Below are positions 29,275 to 34,724 of a stretch of DNA of 34,724 nt, piece by piece. The notes under the pieces were generated by a model, which worked only from the letters and a program-made list of their open reading frames with translations, was not told the origin of the DNA and searched no databases. The stretch comes from JBNJGT01 sp964473285 (GTDB taxonomy: Archaea; Nanobdellota; Nanobdellia; Woesearchaeales; JACJVW01). Position 1 is the first letter of the stretch. Each line of letters opens with the position of its first letter. The translations under genes and the position numbers were made by a program. Location of the stretch: positions 1-34,724 of the forward strand of contig CAYYOI010000013.1 of the NCBI GenBank assembly GCA_964473285.1. The letters run 5' to 3'.

Positions 29275-30477
29275 ATGGCGATCTGGATCCATTCACATAC
29301 TCCAAAGAACACAGGCGAAATCATAGGCCAGGATACTGGAGTCAGCCGTCTTGTAAGATTTGTCAAGGATTTCAGGAAGGAAAAAAAGAATGCCATAATA
29401 CTCTATGGGCCTTCTGGAAGCGGGAAAACCTCTTCAGCATATGCTGTGGCAGAGGAGATGGGGTTAGAGCTTATCGAAGTGAACGCATCTGATTTCCGGA
29501 CAAAAGACATGATCAATGAGCGTGTGGGAAAGGCTGTGTCCCAGATGAGCCTTTTTGCGCAAGGGAAGGTAATCCTTATTGATGAGATAGAGGGATTGTC
29601 AGGAACAAAAGACAGGGGAGGGATTCCTGCTGTTGCAGCAATCATCAGAAAGAGTACGTTTCCAATCATCATTACCACCAATGACCCATATGACAAGAAA
29701 TTCAAGAGCCTGAGGAAAGAGAGTGAATTGTGCGAGTTCCAGGCACTTTCGTACACAGCAATAAGTAAGATACTGAAGAGTATACTTGATAAGGAGAAAC
29801 TTACCTATGATGAGAGTGCGCTAAAGAGTCTTGCAAGGCATGCTGGGGGAGATGCACGGGCGGCAGTCAATGATCTTCAACTGATACTGTCAGGGCATGG
29901 AAGCCTTACAAAAGAAGGGCTTGGTTTCCTGTCTGACCGGAACGGGACAGAAATGATCCAGCAGGCCTTGATGAGGGTTTTTAAGACTACAGACCCTGAG
30001 GTTGCAAGAAATGCATTCGACACATGCACTGAGGATCTTGATGAGGTCTTCTTATGGGTTGACCAGAACCTTCCAGGAGAGTACAGGAAAAGAACTGATC
30101 TTGCAAGGGCCTATGAGAAACTGAGCAGGGCAGACGTCTTCAAGGGAAGAATCAGGCGAAAACAGCACTGGAGATTCATGGTCTATATCTATTATCTATT
30201 ATCTGTAGGGGTTGCTGTATCAAAGGATGAGAGATATAAAGAGACTGTCAAATATGAGCAGACAAAAAGGATACTCATGCTCTGGCAGGCTAAGATGAAG
30301 TACCAGAAAAGGGTGGCAATTGCTGAGAAGCTTGCAGAGTTGACTCATTGCTCAAGAAAAGTTGCAACAAGAGACGTGCTGCCATACCTTCATAAGACAA
30401 TTGTGGAGGATAAGGTGCTTGCAGAGGAGCTAGATCTGACAAGTGATGAGCTAGCGTGGCTCCAGAAACTGATATGA
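29275..30477 (+). CDS. rfcL: Replication factor C large subunit
   Basis: The large subunit of the archaeal sliding-clamp loader works with RfcS to load PCNA at primer-template junctions. Of its 400 residues, the AAA+ core shows Walker A GPSGSGKT (about 45-52), Walker B LIDEIEGL (about 99-106), sensor 1 TNDPYD and sensor 2 GGDARAAVNDLQ. The C-terminal helical collar follows. The protein ends shortly after the collar (DELAWLQKLI). I see neither the lysine-rich tail nor the PIP-box that many archaeal large subunits carry, so it is on the short side. The TATA spacing supports the start. The RfcS gene is not in the window. Confidence 0.93.
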   Translation: MAIWIHSHTPKNTGEIIGQDTGVSRLVRFVKDFRKEKKNAIILYGPSGSGKTSSAYAVAEEMGLELIEVNASDFRTKDMINERVGKAVSQMSLFAQGKVILIDEIEGLSGTKDRGGIPAVAAIIRKSTFPIIITTNDPYDKKFKSLRKESELCEFQALSYTAISKILKSILDKEKLTYDESALKSLARHAGGDARAAVNDLQLILSGHGSLTKEGLGFLSDRNGTEMIQQALMRVFKTTDPEVARNAFDTCTEDLDEVFLWVDQNLPGEYRKRTDLARAYEKLSRADVFKGRIRRKQHWRFMVYIYYLLSVGVAVSKDERYKETVKYEQTKRILMLWQAKMKYQKRVAIAEKLAELTHCSRKVATRDVLPYLHKTIVEDKVLAEELDLTSDELAWLQKLI

Positions 30478-30495
30478 AATATTTTCTATATACAT

Positions 30496-30509
30496 AAAAC
30501 ACTTGTTTT
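30496..30509. promoter_or_regulatory. Palindrome upstream of the nrd promoter
   Basis: AAAACActTGTTTT, 6-bp arms about a 2-bp centre, lies about 50 bp before the nrdR TATA box. It is a candidate regulator site. It does not match the bacterial NrdR-box consensus well. Confidence 0.35.
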
Positions 30510-30535
30510 GTATCGTATATTTTAACACATTTGTC

Positions 30536-30545
30536 TTGTTAACAA
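30536..30545. promoter_or_regulatory. Palindrome next to the nrd TATA box
   Basis: TTGTTAACAA is a perfect 10-bp palindrome ending about 5 bp before the TATA box. Wider imperfect symmetry reaches ATTTGT/ACAAAT. It is a candidate operator for NrdR or another regulator. Confidence 0.4.
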
Positions 30546-30550
30546 CAAAT

Positions 30551-30560
30551 ATATTTAAAT
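30551..30560 (+). promoter_or_regulatory. TATA box of the nrdR-nrdD-nrdG operon
   Basis: ATATTTAAAT is centred near 30555, so transcription should start near 30581. That is about 70 nt before the nrdR start, unlike the leaderless genes nearby. Confidence 0.55.
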
Positions 30561-30586
30561 GAGAGAGTTCAAGAAAGCAATACGGC

Positions 30587-30640
30587 CAACCCCTAGATTT
30601 AGTAATAGGGGAGAGGGGGCAATACTACATGTAGGGGTTG
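30587..30640 (+). promoter_or_regulatory. Structured 5' leader of nrdR with alternative hairpins
   Basis: CAACCCCTA (30587-30595) can pair over 9 bp with TAGGGGTTG (30632-30640), with an inner TAGTA/TACTA helix (30600-30604/30623-30627). The same CCCCTA can instead pair with TAGGGG at 30606-30611. The two folds exclude each other. The G-rich segment at 30608-30619 is freed or trapped accordingly. It may act as a regulatory leader; I recognise no known riboswitch class. Confidence 0.45.
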
Positions 30641-30652
30641 TTGACGCTAAAA

Positions 30653-31099
30653 ATGTTATGTCCTTTTTGCAATAAAGACACCATCAAAACACTGGAGACA
30701 CGGGATTGCCAAAACAATTCCATCAAGCGTCGCAAGGAATGTGTCACTTGCCGGAAGCGATTCAACACCTTTGAGAACATTGACCTTAAACCTGTCATGG
30801 TCATAAAGAGTGATGGCAGCCTGCAAAGCTTCTCTGAGGAGAAGGTGCGCAAGGGCATTGAGGTTGCCTGTGAAAAAAGAGGGATTCCTCAGGAAGAGAT
30901 TCATGAGCTTGCTTGTGAGGTTATCCGCAAGGTGCATTCGAAAGAAGAGCGCCAGATAACCAGCAAAAAGATCGGCCTTTATATATTGAATCGGCTGAAG
31001 AAGCTTGATAAGGTATCCTATATGCGTTTCGCCTCGGTATATAGGGGATTCAAGGATATAGGTCATTTTGAAAGCGAGCTTAACAAGTTACAGAAGTGA
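30653..31099 (+). CDS. nrdR: Transcriptional regulator NrdR
   Basis: NrdR represses ribonucleotide reductase genes in response to nucleotides. The N-terminal zinc ribbon starts MLCPFCN and is completed by CVTCRKRF. An ATP-cone follows from about residue 43 (VMVIKSDGSLQSFSEEKVRKGI), ending with the family signature KLDKVSYMRFASVYRGFKDI. At 148 residues it is family length. A TTG at 30638 would add five residues, but NrdR proteins begin MxCPxC, so the ATG at 30653 is preferred. nrdD starts 4 bp after its stop. NrdR is common in bacteria and, to my knowledge, uncommon in archaea, so horizontal acquisition is possible. Confidence 0.92.
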   Translation: MLCPFCNKDTIKTLETRDCQNNSIKRRKECVTCRKRFNTFENIDLKPVMVIKSDGSLQSFSEEKVRKGIEVACEKRGIPQEEIHELACEVIRKVHSKEERQITSKKIGLYILNRLKKLDKVSYMRFASVYRGFKDIGHFESELNKLQK

Positions 31100-31103
31100 G
31101 AGT

Positions 31104-33128
31104 ATGGGTAAAATCGAAAAAATACGGAAAAGATCGGGAGAACTGGTGCCTTTTGATCAGCGTCGAATATCAAATGCAATATTTCGTGCTGCAAAAGCTG
31201 TCGGGGGTAAGAACCGGAGACGAGCAGAGAATCTATCAGTAAAGGTCAGACAATATCTGGAAGAGAATCATGAGGAACCTCCTAATGTGGAAGATGTACA
31301 GGATGCAGTAGAGAAAATACTTATAGAAAACGGCCACGCAAAGACATCAAAGGCTTATATCCTCTACAGGAACAAGCACCAGGACTTGAGGCGTTTCGGA
31401 AATATCCTTAATCACGTGGAGACAGTTGACAGTTATATCACAAAGCTTGACTGGAGGGTAAAAGAAAATTCCAACATGGCATATTCGTTGCAAGGGCTCA
31501 ATAATTTTATCGCTTCTAAGGTCACTACTGATTTCTGGCTCAACAAGGTCTATAACCAGGACATTGAGCAGGCTCATTTTGATGGGGACCTGCATATCCA
31601 TGATCTTTCAATCTTGGGAACATACTGCGTGGGATGGGATCTCAAGGACCTCCTCATAAGAGGATTCGGAGGGGTTCCAGGAAAGATATATTCATGCCCA
31701 CCAAAACATTTCCGCCCGGCACTAGGCCAGGTTGTGAATTTCTTCTATACATTACAGGGGGAATCAGCAGGAGCGCAGGCTTTTGCAAATTTTGATACAC
31801 TTCTTGCGCCATTCATCAAGTATGATGGATTATCCTACAAGGAGGTCAAGCAGGGATTGCAGGAATTCCTCTATAACATGAATGTACCTACTAGAGTGGG
31901 TTTCCAGACACCATTTACTAATGTTACAATGGATCTGAAGGTTCCATCAATATTTGCTGATGAGCCAGTCATAATAGGTGGAAAACCACAAAAGGAGACT
32001 TACAAGGAATTCCAAAAAGAGATGGACATGTTCAATAAGGCATTCGCTGAACTGATGATTGAAGGAGATGCAAGCGGAAGGGTATTCTCTTTTCCTATAC
32101 CTACTTACAACATCACAAAAAATTTTGACTGGGATAACCCTGAATACGATCCGATATGGGAGATGACATCCAAATATGGAATCCCTTATTTTTCAAATTT
32201 TGTCAATTCAGACATGAATCCAGAAGATGCAAGGAGCATGTGCTGCAGGCTGAGACTGGATAACCGTACCCTGAGAAAAAGAGGAGGTGGCCTATTCGGA
32301 GCTAATCCACTCACCGGATCCATCGGAGTAGTCACAGTGAATCTTCCAAGGATAGGTTATCTTGCAAAAGATATGAAGGAATTCAAGGAGAGGCTCGGTG
32401 AATTGATGGATCTTGCAAGGGACTCACTTGAACTCAAGAGAGAGATCCTTGAGAAGTTTACTGCAAAGGGGCTTTACCCATACAGTAAGGTATACCTGGG
32501 TAATATCTATCAGCAACACAACAAGTACTGGGTCAATCATTTCTCCACTATAGGTCTTGTGGGAATGAATGAAGCCCTAAAAAACCTCAAGGGCAAAGAG
32601 ATAACATCAAAGGAAGGAAGGAAGTCTACGCTGGAGATTCTGGATTTCATGAGGGACAGGATCATGGAATACCAAGATGAGACAGGCAATCTCTACAACC
32701 TTGAAGCTACACCTGCTGAAGGAACAACATACAGGCTAGCGCGTCTTGACAAGGCAAGGTATTCTGATCTTGCTGTATCAAACGAAGAGCAGTACAAGGA
32801 GGGTGGAGCACCATATTATACAAACTCAAGCCAGCTGCCAGTGGATTATACAGAGGACCTGTTCGAAGCATTAGACATCCAGGATGACATCCAATGCAAA
32901 TACACTGGAGGAACGGTGTTTCACATATTCCTGGGAGAGAAGATGCCTTCTATAGAAGCTACAAAGAATCTTATCCGCAGGATAGCTGAGAATTATAAGC
33001 TGCCATATTACACCTTGTCCCCAACATTCAGTATATGTCCTATACACGGATATATATCAGGGGAGCATCAGTACTGTCCAAAGTGCGATGAGGAAAAAGG
33101 TGTGGAAAAAACTATTGAGGTGAATTAG
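31104..33128 (+). CDS. nrdD: Anaerobic ribonucleoside-triphosphate reductase, lacking the glycyl-radical segment
   Basis: This is the class III reductase, which makes deoxyribonucleotides without oxygen. Of 674 residues, an N-terminal ATP-cone spans about 1-95 and the ten-stranded barrel follows. Candidate active-site cysteines are in TYCVGWDL (C175) and SMCCRLRL (C380/381). The C-terminal zinc ribbon is CPIHGY and CPKC (C645, H648, C658, C661). The frame then ends at TAG (33126-33128), before the RVxGYLRP motif that carries the essential glycyl radical. That motif follows immediately, in the same frame, as a separate small gene. A longer start at 31068 would overlap nrdR; the ATG at 31104 matches the family N-terminus MGKIEKIRKRSGELVPF. 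Confidence 0.93.
   Translation: MGKIEKIRKRSGELVPFDQRRISNAIFRAAKAVGGKNRRRAENLSVKVRQYLEENHEEPPNVEDVQDAVEKILIENGHAKTSKAYILYRNKHQDLRRFGNILNHVETVDSYITKLDWRVKENSNMAYSLQGLNNFIASKVTTDFWLNKVYNQDIEQAHFDGDLHIHDLSILGTYCVGWDLKDLLIRGFGGVPGKIYSCPPKHFRPALGQVVNFFYTLQGESAGAQAFANFDTLLAPFIKYDGLSYKEVKQGLQEFLYNMNVPTRVGFQTPFTNVTMDLKVPSIFADEPVIIGGKPQKETYKEFQKEMDMFNKAFAELMIEGDASGRVFSFPIPTYNITKNFDWDNPEYDPIWEMTSKYGIPYFSNFVNSDMNPEDARSMCCRLRLDNRTLRKRGGGLFGANPLTGSIGVVTVNLPRIGYLAKDMKEFKERLGELMDLARDSLELKREILEKFTAKGLYPYSKVYLGNIYQQHNKYWVNHFSTIGLVGMNEALKNLKGKEITSKEGRKSTLEILDFMRDRIMEYQDETGNLYNLEATPAEGTTYRLARLDKARYSDLAVSNEEQYKEGGAPYYTNSSQLPVDYTEDLFEALDIQDDIQCKYTGGTVFHIFLGEKMPSIEATKNLIRRIAENYKLPYYTLSPTFSICPIHGYISGEHQYCPKCDEEKGVEKTIEVN
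33117..33123 (+). promoter_or_regulatory. Shine-Dalgarno site of the glycyl-radical mini-gene
   Basis: GAGGTGA is complementary to the usual 3' end of archaeal 16S rRNA and lies 5 bp before the ATG at 33129. Its position inside the last nrdD codons suggests coupled re-initiation. Confidence 0.65.
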
Positions 33129-33248
33129 ATGGAAGGAAGAACCAAATGTGAGGTATATAGTCGTGTTGTCGGGTATCTGCGCCCGGTAGACCAATGGAAC
33201 AACGGCAAGCAGGCTGAATACGAGAACCGAAAGACCTTTAATCCATAA
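33129..33248 (+). CDS. 39-residue glycyl-radical domain of class III ribonucleotide reductase, split from NrdD
   Basis: The frame begins with ATG directly after the nrdD stop TAG, in the same frame. It encodes the missing NrdD C-terminus: EVYSRVVGYLRPVDQWNNG, then KQAEYENRKTF and a TAA stop. Gly15 (codon 33171-33173) is the residue expected to hold the radical installed by NrdG. Three explanations are possible: gene fission with the peptide docking on NrdD, as the small protein GrcA (YfiD) does for pyruvate formate-lyase; UAG readthrough; or a base error. The well-spaced Shine-Dalgarno and immediate ATG favour fission. TAG also ends at least three other genes here, which weakens a genome-wide recoding idea. 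Confidence 0.82.
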   Translation: MEGRTKCEVYSRVVGYLRPVDQWNNGKQAEYENRKTFNP

Positions 33249-33256
33249 TTTTTTTT
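33249..33256 (+). terminator. T-rich tract between the mini-gene and nrdG
   Basis: A run of eight T just after the mini-gene stop resembles an archaeal intrinsic terminator or attenuator. It lies only a few bases before nrdG, so partial termination is possible. Confidence 0.3.
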
Positions 33257-33259
33257 ATT

Positions 33260-33931
33260 ATGAAGATTGCAGGATATCAAAAAACCTCTCTGCAGGATTT
33301 TCCGGGAAAGATTGCATCTATCATATTTACTCAGGGATGTAATTTCTCATGCGGGTATTGCCATAATGCAGATCTGATACCAAGAGATGCCCAGGACCTC
33401 ATGAGAGAAGGGGATATATTTGATCATATAGTCCAGAGAAAACACATTCTTGACGGTGTAGTAATAACAGGCGGGGAGCCAACAATCCAGGAAGGGCTTA
33501 TTGATTTTATCAGGAAACTCAGACAATATGGAATGCTTGTAAAGCTTGATACCAACGGATCTAAACCGGATATACTAAAAGCCTTGATTGAAGGTGAATT
33601 GGTAGATTATGTGGCCATGGACTATAAATTTCCACTTGAGGAATACAAGTTTCTAACAGCATACTCAGGGAAAGGGATTGCAGAAAGCAAGGATCTTATG
33701 ATAAGCTCGAATGTTGCGCATGAATTCAGGATTACCCTGATAGAGGATCTTTTCTCTGAGGAAAGGCTTCAAACAATCGCCAATGAACTTAAAGGGGCGC
33801 GCTTGATCTGTCTTCAGAAATTCCATAATGAGCATGCAAATTCAGAAGAATACAGGAAGTACAAGCCTACAACCCATCAGTTTATGGATTATGCAAGGGA
33901 GTTTTTCGAGGGAGAAGTTGTGCTTCGCTAA
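33260..33931 (+). CDS. nrdG: Anaerobic ribonucleotide reductase activase, radical SAM
   Basis: This 223-residue radical SAM enzyme uses a 4Fe-4S cluster to create the glycyl radical in NrdD. The cluster motif is CNFSCGYC (CxxxCxxC) at about residues 27-34, followed by the SAM-binding VVITGGEPT and LVKLDTNGS segments. It belongs to the longer archaeal/PflA-like NrdG type. It begins 11 bp after the glycyl-radical mini-gene with no clear Shine-Dalgarno; a weak A/T motif at 33236-33243 could give it its own start site. Its target glycine lies on the neighbouring 39-residue product. The gene ends in a 4-bp convergent overlap with the phosphoesterase gene. Confidence 0.9.
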   Translation: MKIAGYQKTSLQDFPGKIASIIFTQGCNFSCGYCHNADLIPRDAQDLMREGDIFDHIVQRKHILDGVVITGGEPTIQEGLIDFIRKLRQYGMLVKLDTNGSKPDILKALIEGELVDYVAMDYKFPLEEYKFLTAYSGKGIAESKDLMISSNVAHEFRITLIEDLFSEERLQTIANELKGARLICLQKFHNEHANSEEYRKYKPTTHQFMDYAREFFEGEVVLR

Positions 33932-34605
33932 AGGCTTGCCTGAAATACAGTACCAAAATGATAGATCTCGTCAAACCCTACAATAAATACATCAAAATCC
34001 TGGACTCCTTCTTTTAAGAAAGGACTGAGAAGCTCTTCTTTTGATACATCTGTGCCTTCTGTGACCTGATTGAAGGAGGGAAGGACAATCAACTTATAAC
34101 CCTTATAGCTACCAAAAAGAAAGCATTTGTAGAGTTCACGTCTTATGTTGTCACCTATGGAGATTGCAGGATGCTCGTGGCCGATGACGATTGTCTCTAC
34201 CTCTTTTGGGATTTCAGGTATCTTGTGCCCGTGAATGATCAGAGTATTGCCAATCAAGAACTGCTCTTTCATGCCTGGAGTCATGGTATCATGATTGCCC
34301 CTGACCAAAATGACATCATACTTTCGTTTTAAAAGAGCAAGAAGCTTATCTGTGTCTTTTCTTTCCTGACGAGAGATCCTTGAAAACTCATGTGTAAGAT
34401 CACCATTTATGACAATCTTTTTGACTGGAGATCTCTCAAGGATATCCAGAATTCGCTTGACTGTTTCACTGAACTGATAACGAGGAAGCATGTAACCATT
34501 TCGTGCCATGGCTTCCTCATAGCCGAGATGAAGATCTGCAATAATAAGCGTTTCGTCGATGATCAAGCCCAGGTCATGTATCTGTACATTCTCAAGGAGG
34601 TGCAT
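33928..34605 (-). CDS. Metallophosphoesterase, archaeal SbcD-related (COG1407-like)
   Basis: This 225-residue calcineurin-like phosphoesterase shows all metal-site motifs: ADLHLGYE (about 23-30), NGDLTHEF, RGNHD, HGH and GHEHP. PSFNQVTEGTDV near the C-terminus is typical of the archaeal SbcD-related and ligase-associated (PdeM-like) group. Homologues are often encoded next to Lhr-type helicases and are linked to DNA repair, but the substrate is unproven. A TATA box about 26 bp before the ATG at 34605 predicts a leaderless mRNA. Confidence 0.88.
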   Translation of the reverse strand: MHLLENVQIHDLGLIIDETLIIADLHLGYEEAMARNGYMLPRYQFSETVKRILDILERSPVKKIVINGDLTHEFSRISRQERKDTDKLLALLKRKYDVILVRGNHDTMTPGMKEQFLIGNTLIIHGHKIPEIPKEVETIVIGHEHPAISIGDNIRRELYKCFLFGSYKGYKLIVLPSFNQVTEGTDVSKEELLSPFLKEGVQDFDVFIVGFDEIYHFGTVFQASL

Positions 34606-34621
34606 TTTTAACGTGAAATCT

Positions 34622-34723
34622 TCAAGAAATATAAAGGTATTGCTGCGGTTTTGCTAAAAACTCAAAGAGACCGGGTCCGTAGAAATCCTCTGAATCGTTA
34701 GAAATATAAAGGAAAACACCTGT
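34622..34723 (-). CDS. Possible C-terminus of a gene running off the right edge
   Basis: An open frame of 33 codons ends at a TGA 16 bp before the phosphoesterase start and runs past the window edge. The translated end reads FYGPGLFEFLAKPQQYLYIS. Its composition is protein-like, but the frame is short enough to occur by chance. COG1407 phosphoesterases often sit beside Lhr helicases, so an Lhr C-terminus is one guess. I do not recognise the sequence itself. Confidence 0.4.
   Translation of the reverse strand, partial: TGVFLYISNDSEDFYGPGLFEFLAKPQQYLYIS
34628..34635 (-). promoter_or_regulatory. TATA box of the phosphoesterase gene
   Basis: On the minus strand this reads TTTATATT, centred about 26 bp before the ATG at 34605. 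The 12-bp sequence GAAATATAAAGG around it (34626-34637, + strand) occurs again at 34701-34712. Confidence 0.5.
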
Positions 34724-34724
34724 A

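Noticed and set aside
30608..30637. G-quadruplex in the nrdR leader
   Set aside because: Only three runs of four or more G are present, so a standard four-run quadruplex is not supported. Hairpins explain the G-runs better.
31068..31103. Longer NrdD start at 31068
   Set aside because: It overlaps nrdR by 32 bp and adds 12 residues before the usual family N-terminus. The ATG at 31104 follows the nrdR stop directly.
33126..33128. Genome-wide TAG recoding as pyrrolysine
   Set aside because: TAG is also the natural stop of the genes ending at 18362, 26096 and 33928, two of them with the next gene starting 1 bp later. Local readthrough is still possible.

Overview
The window looks like the chromosome of an archaeon, most likely of the DPANN superphylum (a Woesearchaeota-like lineage). 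Evidence for archaea: a replication factor C large subunit, an AlaX tRNA-editing protein, an archaeal SbcD-related phosphoesterase, and TATA boxes centred 24-27 bp before many start codons. The lineage guess rests on the style of the giant surface proteins: LamG domains set into Ig-like modules, a CxPxWxCxxW thrombospondin-like motif, and dense N-glycosylation sequons. It is an inference.

Layout. Positions 98-3059 hold small housekeeping genes: adenylylsulfate kinase, AlaX, a 60-residue acidic protein, an OGG1-type 8-oxoguanine glycosylase and an MnmC/MnmD-like methyltransferase. Positions 3114-26923 (minus strand) form one tight six-gene operon: unknown helical protein, MoxR ATPase, DUF58 protein, membrane VWA protein, a 1659-residue Ig/PKD-repeat surface protein, and a protein of at least 5048 residues with five LamG domains, about 24 Ig-like domains, a thrombospondin-like knot, about 13 membrane spans and a repetitive cytoplasmic tail. 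All junctions are 1-bp gaps or 1-4-bp overlaps. A 100-N gap lies in a 159-bp tandem repeat near the end of the last gene. Positions 27308-28997 carry a CysQ-like phosphatase and GalE. Positions 29275-33931 carry rfcL and then nrdR, nrdD, a separate mini-gene, and nrdG. A phosphoesterase and a partial reading frame close the window.

How the genes work together. MoxR, DUF58 and VWA proteins normally act together in assembling or maturing envelope or metal-dependent complexes. Here they are transcribed with two very large surface proteins, so the operon may build a cell-surface machine. In the anaerobic ribonucleotide reductase cluster the NrdD frame stops at a TAG. The glycyl-radical segment follows at once as its own 39-codon gene, with a well-placed Shine-Dalgarno sequence. 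This is the most striking single observation in the window.

Expression style. First genes of transcripts look leaderless (TATA about 25 bp before the ATG), which revises several starts. Some operon-internal genes have strong Shine-Dalgarno sites. nrdR is the exception: its predicted leader of about 70 nt can form two mutually exclusive hairpins.
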